The notes under the pieces are model-generated. The model worked only from the letters and a program-made list of their open reading frames with translations, searched no databases and had not been told where the DNA came from. 64,000 nucleotides of DNA from Coptis chinensis (taxonomy: Eukaryota > Streptophyta > Magnoliopsida > Ranunculales > Ranunculaceae): contig CM027382.1 in NCBI GenBank assembly GCA_015680905.1, forward strand, positions 7,289,501 to 7,353,500. Reading direction: 5' to 3'. Position 1 is the first letter of the stretch. Every line of letters begins with the position of its first letter. Shown one piece after another: positions 52,775-64,000 of this stretch. The position numbers and the translations under genes were made by a program.

Positions 52775-53768
52775 TAATTTTTTTTGTGTCGTCATTTTTT
52801 CATAACTCAAAAATTGGTGCTCAAGTAAATTATTCGCATAGTTCAGTGAACTCATGAGGGGTAGTATCATATGAATATCACAAGTTGAAATAGTTGGGAC
52901 TAACTAGCTGATATTATTAGAAATATATGTATAAAGAAAAAGAGCAGAATTCAAGAAGGCTATTTACTTTGAACTGAGGATATTTATTATTTGGAGATTC
53001 ATTTTGCCGTGTTCAAGTGAAAAATGCAAGTAGCATATTGTTGCAGGTATGCTTGGACAATCGCCATTTGTGCAACTTGTGAGTCACGATTGGGTTGGTT
53101 GTTCTGACCATCAACAAGAAGTTGAAGCCGCGGTATTTTTGGGGGATTCGGAGTTCTCAAGTTGCTGATGTTTAAACCCGAAGAATTTACCTGCCTGGGT
53201 TCTCAACCCCTTCATCAACACCTACAGTATAAACTATGTAAATATCTTACATGCATACAGCATTACTAAAGAAATTGTTAACTTGGAAAAGACTGCTACT
53301 GATGTGCTCAGTTTCTACTCTTTTAGGATCTCCAGTATTTGAATTTTGAACCACTGTTGTAACTGCCGAAAAAAGACAGCAAGGGTTGTGCGTTAGATCT
53401 TACGTAGTTGACTTATATATTTTCCTTTAGTCACCAGCCTATTTTGTGCCGTAAGGATATTGCTCTGCATTCCACTGTTTGTTATTTGTTATTTGTTATA
53501 TTGTTAATTCTGTTTGTGTGTTACTGTAGTACAAGTACAAAATCTTAAACTTACTTAAACTTTTTACCGACACTATATGGTCAGATCTGTGAGAAGGTCT
53601 AAGCCAGGCCCTGGCAGTTGGAATTAGTAGACTAAGGATATATAATTTACTAGAGATAAAGCTTTTTCCTTTTCCAGGTCAGAGCCAATGGATTTGTTAG
53701 GCGATGATTGGGTGCAAATACATCGTAGGACAGTGCAACAACATGCAAATCATTATAAAAGAAACCAT

Positions 53769-54206
53769 ATGTTGTTGTTTTTGTTGGTGTCAATGGAGTT
53801 GGAAAGTCCACCAATCTTGCAAAGGTTAAAGTTGTTTCCTTGACCGGTTTTGAGATCACCTGATTGTGGGAGACCTGCTAATACTTTTGCTATCTTTCGA
53901 CAACATGATGTCAGTGTCATGATGGCTGTTTGTGATACTTTCCGGTCTGGAGCTGTCGAGCAGCTTAGGACTCATGCACGTAGGCTCCAGGTATGTGAGT
54001 CAGACACCAGTTTGGCTGAATCGTTCAGCTTTATGTACGGTGCAATGTAGATTATATAAAGTGATGTTATACTGATATGTTGGCAGATTCCTATTTTTGA
54101 GAAGGGATACGAGAAAGATCCTGCTGTTGTAGCAAAGGAAGCCATCCAGGAGGCTACTCGCATTGGTTCAGATGTAGTTATTGTAGATACAGCTGGACAT
54201 ATGCAA
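53769..54206 (+). pseudogene. SRP receptor alpha subunit fragment (GTPase domain)
   Basis: The reading VVVFVGVNGVGKSTNLAKV contains the G1 P-loop of the SRP-type GTPases. After a decayed intron comes VSVMMAVCDTFRSGAVEQLR then THARRLQ, ending at 53990 before GTATGTGAG. The next exon, 54087-54206, is exactly 40 codons, IPIFEKGYEKDPAVVAKEA to VVIVDTAGHMQ, including the G3 motif DTAG (usual DTAGRMQ). This is the receptor that docks SRP-ribosome complexes at the ER. The acceptor before VSVMMA is unclear and both ends of the gene are missing, so it is a captured fragment. Confidence 0.85.
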
Positions 54207-55852
54207 GTATAGTCTCCTAATGCTATTGTTATCATCCTTGCTGGCATCATTGTTGTCTAAAGGACATCCATATTTAAATCCTTCTTACTACATATACAAT
54301 TTAGTTCATCTGGGGTGTTTTCAGATATGTGTGCCATACTTACAGTGAATCAGGGAGACTAAGAGAACCAAATAAGCGATGGATTGCTTTGGTTTAAGGT
54401 TTTCTATGGACGGTTAGAATGGTTGATGGTTTCTTTAAATTCTTGGTACCAATTTTAAAATTAATAAGGTCCGAATGATCTTAGTTATCAATGTTAAACA
54501 TTGCTAGACCTATGAGTGGGGATGATCGCTAAGCGAGGTCCCGGGATCGAGGCGGGGGTAAGTTTCGGAGAAGAGCCCATGTCCATTCCAATGGATATAG
54601 TGATCCCACCACCCAAGGAACGAAACCTCGCATACAAGATGTCGGTTACGTCGACACTTCACAACTCAAATCCCATATGCCTTCATGGGTGTGGGTGCGG
54701 GTTCCCTCAAAAAGGACTAGGCGAAGTGGTGGATCTTTAGAATGTATCTATGATCTAGACATATTACATTCAATGAGGCGATTACACCCTGTGTTGTATC
54801 AATATTCCAATAGTTGAGGAATGACCACCAATGACTTTGTGAGGGTGATCTCCTAAGTCGACTACATAAATATCAACACACACACACACTAAGAGAACAC
54901 CAAAACTGAAACTTTAACCCTATAAAAATATGTTTACAAATGTAAGAATTGTTGGCAATTGATTTCCATTGTTATTTGGAGACTACATTTGGTATGGTCA
55001 GATTTGGAATTAAAAGATTTTATGTAGAGGCGAGAAGATCCTATCCTAAGAAAAATTTGATTGTAAAATTTGAAGGGTGTTAAAATCATGGATTTTTTAT
55101 AAATTATAATCTAAGGTAATTGCTACTCATAGGCTCTGTTTGATAGTTGTGAAACTTTCATGTATGCGAATCTTTTGAGTCGTGTTCAAACTAGAGATGA
55201 AAGTGTACCGATTCGATGTAATCTTTGGACCTCATTTGGTTTCTCTAGCACCAACAAAAGATGTGTCTATTGGACAGGTTTCCCTTACGCTATTAAAGCT
55301 CACATGGAGAGCCAACATAATGGGTGATCACTTATTTAAAACAATAACGCATTTGTGAACTCTCAGTCTGAAGTCCCCCATCGATGGGATAGAGTTAGCA
55401 CACCGCAACTGGAGAGTGGGGCCTCTGCATTCTGAGGACCAACCACGGTATGAACATTTGTTGGATATTCATCTGTAAATCTCATTCATACTTGAATCTG
55501 TACGTACCTTGCTTTATGCCTTTCTATAACTATTTTTTATTTACTATACTTCATCCAAAATCAATTAGCATTTTGTTAATCGAGAGTTCCTGAAGTTTCA
55601 TACTTTGTCACAACACGTGAGTAGAATCAAGTTTCCCGTTTAATTAGGTGGTCTAATTATTGTCAGTCCAAGACACAACACACATACGTACACACTCTCC
55701 TATAAAAATTTATTGAGTGCTTTCTCTCAAAATTTGCTAGCTTCCAAACACCCCAATTTGGAAATTAATAAAAAATGGTGAAGTAAAATTATGTTTACAC
55801 TTTTCGGCACGTTTTACTTAACATCGCGTGCATAGCACGTGCATCTTGCTAG

Positions 55853-56675
55853 TTGTTGTAAATGTTTGTTCGGAAACCCAGCCCAGCCCTGAAGATAAGC
55901 GCCAACCATCGTTTTGTTTCGCAACCGGTTTTTTTAAAATCTTTGAAACCTTCCTTCCAAGTTATGAAAAGTGACATGATGTTTGATGAAAAGTGTTTAA
56001 ATTTGAGACTGGTTTGATTATGTAATTTCAGTGACATCAGGGAGGTACTTGTAAATTATCTAAATTCAGTACGATGAAATATTCGTCATGTTTCGTAATT
56101 AATTCCCCGATATTTCACGGCATTTGGCACCATCCCTTTTTATCTCTCTTGATCATTCTCTCTTCTTCCTCAATCTCAATTCTTCAATCTTTACACCATC
56201 TACAAAGGTTAGTTTCTTTTTCTCAATCTCGGCTCTCCTTTATATTCTCTTTTACAATTTCATATTAATTTTTCCCTCCCTTTTTCCAGGGCTGTATTGT
56301 AATTTGTTCAAAAAGTTATATGAATCTAATTTCGGGGTTAGGGTTAGAATTAAAGTACACTGTATGTCTAATTTGGTAATTTGAAACACACCCACTCTTA
56401 ATTTTGATGGTAGAACTAGTAAAGTTTGGGTTTTTAAGTAATTTCCATGAAATTTATGTATTATATTGAATTGTGTGAAATTGATAAAAAAAAGTATTGC
56501 TGTGAAATCCTACTTTTGAGTTGTTAGGTATTCAGGTTTCATCATTTTTTACAGACATTGGTGTGATTTTGATTTCAGTTATTCCACATATTCAATGATA
56601 CTTTAAACAATGTTGTAATGCGAAACTCGTTGTGGTGTTGTTTGCTTATTTGTAGAGTGGATTATTTGCATAGGA
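55853..56675 (+). promoter_or_regulatory. Probable promoter and 5' UTR of the lysine-rich protein gene
   Basis: No other gene is visible. A leader exon probably ends at CTACAAAG/GTTAGT (56208), with an intron to TTTGTAG near 56655, then 20 bases to the ATG. The pyrimidine-rich start near 56100-56180 fits a plant leader. Coordinates of the start of transcription are not determinable. Confidence 0.4.
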
Positions 56676-58249
56676 ATGGATTTAGAAACGGAGAATCGGA
56701 TAGCTAAAATACTAATGAAAGAGGCGGCTGAACTGCGGCGCCAGGCTGATAAAGAAGGCGCACATGCATATCTTCGTGAGCGGAATGAACGGTTTAGACC
56801 TAATGCACGCTTCCTTACAGCAACTGTTCTTGGGGTGCAACAAGGTTAGCACCACGCGTCTGACTAAACTATATTTTTTAAGTCCTGTTTTATCCTGTGG
56901 ATTTTGAAAAAATGTAGTATGACAAAACTTGATGTAGCCTTGCTTTATCATATGTTTACCGGATGACGAAGACAGACCTAGTGGCCCACATATAAAACTT
57001 GCACTTGCCGAATTGGTTGAAACTCTGTTGGATGACTCTCTTCTCATTGCAGTTACTTGAAAAACATTTATCTATGTCATAAAAGTCCATATACTAATGA
57101 GTTACACGTTGTTTAATTGTGGAATGATTGGATTTTTGGGAGAGGTGGGAGGGAATAATTTTAGTTTTACTTTGACTATGAATGAATGTTTATGAGGTAG
57201 ATTATTCTCCTTTAATAATATGTGAAAGACATTTTTTTCTTTTTGTTATCTTCTGGTGGGAGTTATTCCTTGGATATGATAACATCTGTGCTTTGATTTG
57301 CAAAATCTAATTATGATTCTGGGCAAGCAGTAGCAGTCGTCAATTCAGGGAGCCATCAGAAACTGCCCTTTCCTAATAATATAAGCTTACCCTCACTTCT
57401 GCACATCATTTAGTTTACTTGGTTGTTCAACTTATATGCTTTGTTTGGTTTCCTTCAGCTAATCGAGTTGCGGAAGTAAATGAACTGTGGCGAGTTCGGA
57501 AGAAGGAGAGAGAGCTGGATCATAAACTAAGAGGAACTTCTAAGGAGAAGATGAGCCACAGGAACCTCAGTGACTCTTCTAGAAGTACTAGTTCAGGGCA
57601 CAGAGAACATAATGTTTTGCAGACATGCACTAGTTCAGGGCAAAAGGAACACACTAGTCACAATGCTGCTCCAAGTAAAATTGAAGTTGTCAATTCCTAC
57701 TCTAGTGATGATGGTGGCTTGCAGGACAATGAGGTTGAACAATTTCTACACAAAAGGTTTTTACCATCTCTCTTTTTTCAATTAAGTATTTCTTGTGTGT
57801 GGGTGTTTAAATTATGAGAAACCTTGCTATTTGGCTATTTTGTGTGTGTGGGTGTGTGTGTTTGTGTGTCTATTGACATGTATGGAACTTTTATTGGAAA
57901 CAGGGTAAAACGTGGCAGAGGTGGGGTGGGACCAAGGATGGATGAACCAGGTCCTTACCTTCCATGTCCGAGTTTGGATTCCAGGACCAGGCTATCAGTG
58001 AGCCCTGATGTAGGAGATGGGGAATATAGGAGGGGGCGCGTGCTTGGGCCAGAAAAACCACCTTCGCTGAAGTCCAATAGATCTTTTGATGGTGGTGCCG
58101 ACGAGGACGATTGGAAGGAGATGAAGAAGGTAAAGGTGGAGAGATGGAGAAAGCATTCCAAGAAACAAGCCAGGAAAGAGGAGAAAGATGCAAATAAGAA
58201 AAAGAAAGAGCGGAAATCTAAACATAAGCACACGAGTCGGCATTGCTAG
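56676..58249 (+). CDS. Conserved plant lysine-rich protein, unknown function
   Basis: Three exons, 56676-56844, 57459-57756 and 57904-58249, have GT-AG borders and consistent phases and total 813 nt (270 codons plus TAG). The N-terminus MDLETENRIAKILMKEAAEL with RFLTATVLGVQQANRVAEVN looks conserved among plant homologues I recall, which are uncharacterised. The middle (about residues 85-155) is serine-rich and polar. The motif VKRGRGGVGPRMDEPGPYLP follows, and the last 45 residues are almost all lysine, arginine and glutamate (KEEKDANKKKKERKSKHKH), resembling nuclear localisation and RNA-associated tails. Nuclear location is inferred; no enzymatic domain is seen. No lesion is visible, so it is probably expressed. 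Confidence 0.8.
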
Positions 58250-58281
58250 TGGTTTCTGTTATGCTTCTACTTTTTTTCGAG

Positions 58282-58500
58282 TATGCCTATGAGATTGTTC
58301 TTGGGCAAGAAAAACCACCATCCCTAAAGCTGAACAGATAGTTTAATGAGGGTGCCGATGAGGGTGATTGGAGAAGGTTAGGTTGGAGAGTTGAAAAATG
58401 TATTCCAAGAAACCAGCAAGGAAAGAGGTTATAAACTTACAGACAAGAAGAAAGAGAATATCTAAACAGACTGTTATGAGTCAGCAGTTCTAGTAATTTC
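58282..58500 (+). pseudogene. Decayed duplicate of the last exon of the preceding gene
   Basis: This stretch repeats about 58040-58265 in order: CTTGGGC-AGAAAAACCACC, TTTAATGAGGGTGCCGATGA, ATTCCAAGAAACCAGCAAGG and AATATCTAAACA near the end. Stops (for example TAG in the AACAGATAG segment) and small deletions show it is not coding. It follows the functional stop by about 30 bases, in the gene's 3' flank. Confidence 0.8.
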
Positions 58501-59135
58501 TTATGCTTGTAAGATTTTAAGTGTAGTGAATATACAAGATTTGAATAACAAAATTCAATTTCGGTTGCTAAGCTTGGTTCCTCATTTGTTTGTGTGTATG
58601 CTCCATGCAGTGACTTGGTTACAATTGCGACGTTGTCGTAGAAGAGGCTGCTGCGGGCATATTGAGATTTTGTCCTGCTGGCCTATGCCGTTAGCTTATA
58701 TCTCCTAAACCTCTTCTCATTTCAAAATTTGTAGTTTTGTTGGTCTTAGAGATGTTATGGAAAATTCACGCCAAAAAACACTTTGAATTTGCTTAAAACT
58801 GGGACATTCCACCCCCACCCCACAAGTATATAAGCTCTCACTAGAATTTCATCCAAAAGTTCAATTACAAAGTTTTTAACTGGATTGCTTCTGACAACAG
58901 GAGATTTGATTCCTATGGATCTTTTGAACTCACTAAACGGAATGGCTTCTGCAACAACGATAGGTGCTCCTGCACTCTGCATATGGAAGTTTGGCTCGTT
59001 ACTCCAATTCTTCATCCCCAAACCAGGCTTCAGTATCAGCCCGAGCTACTAGTATTCCAGTAGCTACCCAATTGCATTTTCTTTTTATCAGCTACTTGTA
59101 AATTTGTAATCAGTCTCTCCAAAAAAGAGGTGTTA
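58501..59135. other. Intergenic, one unexplained antisense open frame
   Basis: An open stretch on the minus strand (58755-59021, 88 codons) matches no family I know and lacks supporting context. Otherwise nothing is seen. Confidence 0.3.
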
Positions 59136-60010
59136 AACTAGTTTCCAGATGCTACATGGGATGTAATGCGGCTGATACACTCCAACATATTTTGTGGGAT
59201 TGTACAAAGGCAAAAAAGTTATGGGAATGGGCTGGATTTCAGTTTGGATGTAATGGCAATTTTACAAATTTTTCGGAGGCACTTAGGCTACATAGAAAAG
59301 CGGTTCTCTCGTTAAGCAGTTGTGGGTGTCGACGGTATTAGCAGGCATAGTCATCAACTGGAGAAGTAGAAATCGATGCATCTTTGAAGGGGAACAGCTG
59401 AGTCTATGTCAAAGAAAAGCACAATTGAGGACTAATATCCAATTCTCTTACTGCCTTGCTATAGGTCAGATGAAAAGAAGGGGTAGTGAGTCTCGTATCT
59501 TGAAGAATTGGGGTTTGCAAGACAAGCTAGGGAGGGCACCTTAGGATCAAGGATTGCAAATGGTACCCACCCGAGGGTGATATCATAAAAGTTAATGTCG
59601 ATGGGGCTTCTTGTGGTAATCCTGGCCCTTCAGGCTATGGTGTGTGCTTTAGAAATTATGAATGTGTGTTCCTAGTGTGTCTTTGCAGGAATATTGGCCA
59701 TCAGACGAATTTCATAGCTGAATGTTTAGCAATTCTAGAGGCGGTGGAGTATGCTATTAAGAGAAATTTGAGGAAGGTATGGGTGGAATCAGACTCGACA
59801 TCGGTGGTTAATGCTTTTGGAACTTCAAGTGTACCTTGGCGTATGAAGCAGAGATGGCAGAGATGCATAAATCTTTTAGACTACTGCAAATTGACTCCAG
59901 TTTGGAGAGAAGCCAATTTCACAGCAGATCAATTGGCAAAGTACTCGGTCAGTTTGCATGACAATGATCAAGTTGTTTTTCCAGAACATGTTTATTATAG
60001 GTTTTGTCTT
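59136..60010 (+). mobile_element. LINE 3' fragment: zf-RVT and RNase H domains
   Basis: CNAADTLQHILWDCTKAKKLW at about 59163-59225 is the zinc-binding region that follows LINE reverse transcriptases. After frame changes near 59340 and 59545 comes a plant LINE RNase H domain. VNVDGASCGNPGPSGYG at about 59592 supplies the first aspartate, AECLAILEAVEYA the glutamate, VESDSTSVV the next aspartate, and REANFTADQLAK the last. The catalytic residues are kept although upstream frames are broken. It could be the tail of one of the LINEs upstream, but an intact gene and a Helitron lie between, so a separate truncated insertion is simpler. Confidence 0.85.
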
Positions 60011-60179
60011 TATATATATATTATAGCTCTACCCTCTTCAATTGAGGAAGCGTTTCTAGAGTGTCCACGTGTCATAGCTAATTAAGAAAAAGTAGGAGAC
60101 AAAATAGGATTTATATATATATTAGAGTTCTACCCTCTAGAAAACAAATATTTATCTTTATCCTTAGATTACCCTCATA

Positions 60180-60905
60180 GAGACTCCAGTTTTTCCTAAA
60201 CTCTATTACTAAATATAAAAAAGTATGATATAAATAAGGAAACAATCCCATATAGAGTTTCACAGACTCTCTAACTTTTCCTAAACACTATAGCTAATTA
60301 CGAAAAAAAACAATCTCATCTAGAGTTTAAAAACAATAATTTCCACCGAAAACGATTTTCCTGAAACACTTTCGATTTGATGTTCCATCCACTATGTGAT
60401 TTAGACATTTATTCAGTTAAGGATTCAAAAAATCACAATTACGGCCACAATAATTATGACATATTCCAATTCTTTAGATATATATATATTATAGTTATAC
60501 CCTTGCCAATCTATTTTTTTGAAACACTTGCAGGAACTCCAGTTTTTTCTAAACTCTATTACTATTTATAAAAAAAAAATATGATATAAATAAAAAAACA
60601 ATCTCATATAAAGTTTTAGAGAGTCTCTAACTTTTCTTAAATACTATAACTAATTATGAAAAAATAATCCCATCTAGAGTGTCACACGGTCTCCAACTTT
60701 TTAAAAACAATATAACTAATTACGAAAAAAAAATATGAGACAAAAAACTAAATTGCTAAAAACAATAGTTTCCACTGAAAATGATTTTCCTAAAACCCTT
60801 TCGATTTGATGCGCCATCACAATGGGATTTAAATATTTATTCATAATTAAGGATTCCAAAACCACAATTTTAGCCACAATAATTACGACATATTCCAATT
60901 AAATT
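60180..60905. repeat. Two tandem copies of an AT-rich segment, about 350 bp each
   Basis: The block from CTAAACTCTATTACTA (about 60197) to GCCACAATAATTATGACATA (about 60470) recurs from about 60550 to 60895. It has the same internal order: ATCTAGAGT, TTTCCAC-GAAAA-GATTTTCCT, TTTCGATTTGATG, GCCACAATAATTACGACATA. The copies are diverged. No gene is present. Confidence 0.75.
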
Positions 60906-60949
60906 TATAAAATTTATAAATATTATATATAATTTTTCAACACTGGATG

Positions 60950-60954
<5 letters not shown>

Positions 60955-61016
<62 letters not shown>

Positions 61017-61032
61017 GGGATCCGGATGCAAA

Positions 61033-61080
<48 letters not shown>
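60955..61080. repeat. TA microsatellites
   Basis: Two long TA runs (about 60955-61013 and 61036-61080) are separated by AATGGGATCCGGATGCAAAT, which is already satellite-like sequence. Confidence 0.97.
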
Positions 61081-61088
<8 letters not shown>

Positions 61089-61955
61089 TAAAGTAAGGCA
61101 TTGAACTAACCTCAAAAAAAAATAATTAAGAGGGATGCAAATGCAAGTATTAAACTAATCTTAAAAAATAATTAATAGAAAATCGGAATATGGATACAAC
61201 TGCATTAAACTAACCTCAAATAATAATTAACGAGAAATCAAAACTTGGATGCAAATACATCAAACTAATATAAAAAAATAATTGTCGGGAAATCGGATCT
61301 GGATGCAAATGCATTGAACTAACCCTCAAAGATTAAATTAATGGAAAATCAAAAACTGGATGCAATTGCATTGAACTAACCTCAAAAAAAATTAATTATA
61401 AATTGGAAACATGATGCAAATGTGTGGAATTAATCTTAAAGAATAATTAACGGAAAATCGAAAACCGGCTGCAACTGCACTGAACTAATCTTAAAAAATA
61501 AACTAGATACAAATGCATTGAACTAACCTCAATAAATAATTAACAAGAAATTGGAAACTTGATGCAAATTCATTAAATTAATATCAAACAATAATTAACG
61601 GAAAATCAGAAACTAGATGCAAATGCAACCTTATCAAATAATAAACGAGAAATAAAAAACTGTATGCAAATGCATTAAACTAATCTCACAGAATAATTAA
61701 CTGGAAATCGAACTGGATACAAATGCATTGGTGACCTCAAAGAACAATTAACAAGGAATTAAAAGTTGGATGCAAATGTATTGAACTAACTGTAAAGAAT
61801 AATTAACGAGAAATCGGAAACTAGATGCAACCGCATTGAACTAACCTAAAAAAAAATAACGGGAATCAGAAATTATATTCAACTGCATTTAACTAACCTC
61901 AAAATATAAATAACGGAAAATCAGAAACTGGATGCAAATGCATTGAACTAACCTC
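61081..61955. repeat. Satellite array, block 1 (about 55-bp units)
   Basis: Units of 50-58 bp share TAATTAACGGGAAATC, GGATGCAAATGCATTGAACT and AACCTCAAA. Copies are diverged and run head to tail. Each unit contains ATGCAAATGCAT, a near-palindrome. There is no coding content. Confidence 0.95.
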
Positions 61956-62470
61956 AAAACATAGTTTGATTATATGTTGTGAGAATGTCTCGATAAGTAT
62001 AGTTTTGCATTTAAAATTGTGTTTATCTTATCTCTTTCCGTATGATTGGTAACTTCTTGCTATTCAAGTAGCTTCAATATATATGAACTTCGCCTTATTA
62101 GGCAATCTCACAAAACTTCAATTAAACTTCAATTATTAAACAACAAAATAAAATTTAAGGGTTTTATCAAATGTGAGTTTTTTTTTTAATGGAGGATGAG
62201 GTTTTCACGTTATAAGAAATTTCGATGAGTGACAAATATAATATTAATATATAATAGTTCTGCATATTTGCAAATATTTTTTAGAATAATTAATATAACA
62301 ACACCCATTCGTAGATAATCTTTGTAGATTCGACATAGTGAGTCATGCATAATTTAAAGAATAATTAACGGGAAATTGGGAACTAGATAATCTTTGATGA
62401 TCCAACATAATAAATCAAATATAATTTATTTTTTATGTCATGTTTGGAAGGACACTATAGATAGATCAGT
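61956..62470. repeat. Spacer between satellite blocks, recurring downstream
   Basis: It holds AGAATGTCTCGATAAGTATA, GCTATTCAAGTAGCTTCAAT, AATCTCACAAAACTTCAATT and a TTATTAAAC segment. These recur in the same order at 63790-64000. A lone unit-like AATTAACGGGAAATTGGGAA occurs near 62367. Confidence 0.8.
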
Positions 62471-63789
62471 AGAAGTTGGTATTACACACTACATTGGATA
62501 ATTAAAAGAAAATCGAAAACTGGATTCAAATACATAACTAAGCTCAAAGAGTAATTAACGGGAAATCGAAAACTTTATGTAAATACAATAAACTAAACTC
62601 AAAAAGTAATTAACTAGAAATCGAAAACTGGATGCAATTGCATTAAACTAACGCCAGAGAACAACTAATGGAAAATTAGAAAATAGATGAAAATTCTTGA
62701 AAAATATTTAATGGGAAATCGTAAACGGTATGCATTAAACATTAAACAAACCTCAAATAATAATTAATAGGAAACCAGAAACTGGATGCAAATGCATTGA
62801 ACTAAACTCAAAATATAATTAACATAAAATCAAAAACCAAATGTAACTGCATTGAACTAACCTCATAGAATAATTGGTGGGAAATCAGAAACTAAATGCA
62901 AATATGCACTGAAATAACCTCAAAGAATAGTTAACGAGAAATCAGAAACCGGATGTAATTGCATCGAACTAATCTTAAAGCATAAATAATAAATTGGATG
63001 CAAATGCATTAAACTAACCTCAATAAATAATTAACGGAAAATCAGAAATTAGATGCAAATTCATTGAACTAACCTCAAACAATAATTAACTGAAAATCGA
63101 GAACTAGATGCAAATGCAATCTTATCAAATAATAAACGAGAAATCGAAAACTGGATGCAAATACATTGAACTAATCTCACAGAATAATTAACCGGAAATC
63201 AGAAACTTGATGCAAATGCATTGAACTGACCTCAAAGAACAATTAACATGAAATTGAAAATTGGATGCAGATGTATTGAACTAACCACAAATAATAATTA
63301 ATGAGAAATCGGAAATTGGATGCAACTGCATTGAACTAACCTCAAAAAATAAATAACGGGAATCAAAAATTGGATGCAACTGCATTCAACTAACCTCAAA
63401 ATATAAATAATGGAAAATCAGAAATTGGATACAGATGTATTGAACTAATCTCAAAGAGTAATTAACGGGAGATTGGAACCTTGATGCAAATGTATTGAAC
63501 TAATCTCAAAGACTAATTAATTCAACATAAAAAATTGGATGCAACTGTACTAAATTAACCTTAATAAATAACTAATGGGAAATTATAAAGTGGATGCAAT
63601 TGCACTGAACTAACCTTAAATAATAATTAACGGGAAATCGAAAACTTGATGCAACTGCATTGAACTAACCTCAAAGAATAATTAATGATAAATTGAAAAC
63701 TGAATGCAATATACTACATTGAACTAACTTCAAAGAATAATTAATGGAAAATCATAAACTTAATGCAAATGCATTGAACTAATAACCCT
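62471..63789. repeat. Satellite array, block 2 (about 55-bp units)
   Basis: The family and orientation are those of block 1, with about two dozen diverged units such as GGATGCAACTGCATTGAACT. The array ends at the second spacer copy. Confidence 0.95.
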
Positions 63790-64000
63790 AAAACATGTTT
63801 GTATTATAAGTATAGAGAATAAATGTCTCGAAAAATATAGTTTTTCATTTTAAGTAGTGTTTATCATAATTTTTTTATTATGATTAAGAATGTCATGCTA
63901 TTCAAGTAGCTTCAATATTGTCTTCGTCACATTAGACATTCTCACAAAATTTCAATCAAACTTTTATTATTAAACCTAACAACAAAAAGAAGTCGATGAG
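63790..64000. repeat. Second copy of the satellite spacer
   Basis: AATGTCTCGAAAAATATAG, TGCTATTCAAGTAGCTTCAA, ATTCTCACAAAATTTCAATC and TTATTATTAAACCTAACAAC parallel 61980-62150. It is cut by the end of the window. Confidence 0.8.

Noticed and set aside
54516..54740. 74-codon frame in the Helitron
   Set aside because: Plausible-looking but matches no known domain, and has no exon borders or conserved neighbours.
58755..59021. 88-codon antisense open frame
   Set aside because: No recognised family, no splice or promoter context, lying in a 3' intergenic region; kept only as a note.
60870..61115. Isoleucine-tyrosine repeat protein
   Set aside because: Product of a TA microsatellite.
61081..63789. 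CRISPR-like array
   Set aside because: Units are diverged and contiguous without unique spacers, and the genome is a plant's; this is satellite DNA.

Overview
The window is nuclear DNA of a flowering plant, most likely a eudicot. It is AT-rich, with spliced plant genes, a plant PPR relic, plant L1-type LINEs, Copia, CACTA, Helitron, MULE and hAT elements, and a satellite array. The species cannot be told from the sequence. By my reading only two protein-coding genes are intact: a squalene epoxidase (6674-10368, minus, eight exons, 529 codons) and a lysine-rich, probably nuclear protein gene of unknown function (56676-58249, plus, three exons, 270 codons). Almost everything else is transposable elements and gene debris.

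Layout. 0.9-3.0 kb: a dead PPR gene. 3.7-6.6 kb: a MITE split by a MULE-like element with a 9-bp target duplication; the MULE carries a fragment resembling the SMG1 kinase N-terminus and a hairpin-rich minisatellite. 6.7-10.4 kb: squalene epoxidase. 11.6-11.9 kb: a MORF/RIP editing-factor relic. 12.3-17.3 kb: a CACTA element with pieces of a plasma-membrane H+-ATPase, a bZIP factor and an unknown exon. 18.3-19.8 kb: a solo-LTR-like insert inside an older tandem duplication. 21.1-21.9 kb: an array of palindromes with a MITE.

22.3-47.5 kb is one nest. An L1-type LINE was hit by five separate elements, each with a recognisable target duplication whose removal restores the LINE frame, and then by a Copia element at 37650. 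The Copia LTR was itself hit by an 8.3-kb CACTA element carrying fragments of a CDK-like kinase. 47.5-50.8 kb: a second LINE in antisense. 51.1-55.9 kb: a Helitron-like element with fragments of SRP72, enolase and SRP receptor alpha in one orientation. 56-58.5 kb: the lysine-rich protein gene, with a decayed duplicate of its last exon. 59.1-60.0 kb: a LINE 3' fragment with an RNase H domain. 60.2-64 kb: duplicated AT-rich sequence, TA microsatellites and a satellite of about 55-bp units organised in larger blocks.

No wholly new enzymatic system is visible. The most noteworthy content is the density of gene-capturing elements: four different types (MULE, two CACTA families, Helitron) each hold host gene fragments, and many of the insertion boundaries can be read to the base.
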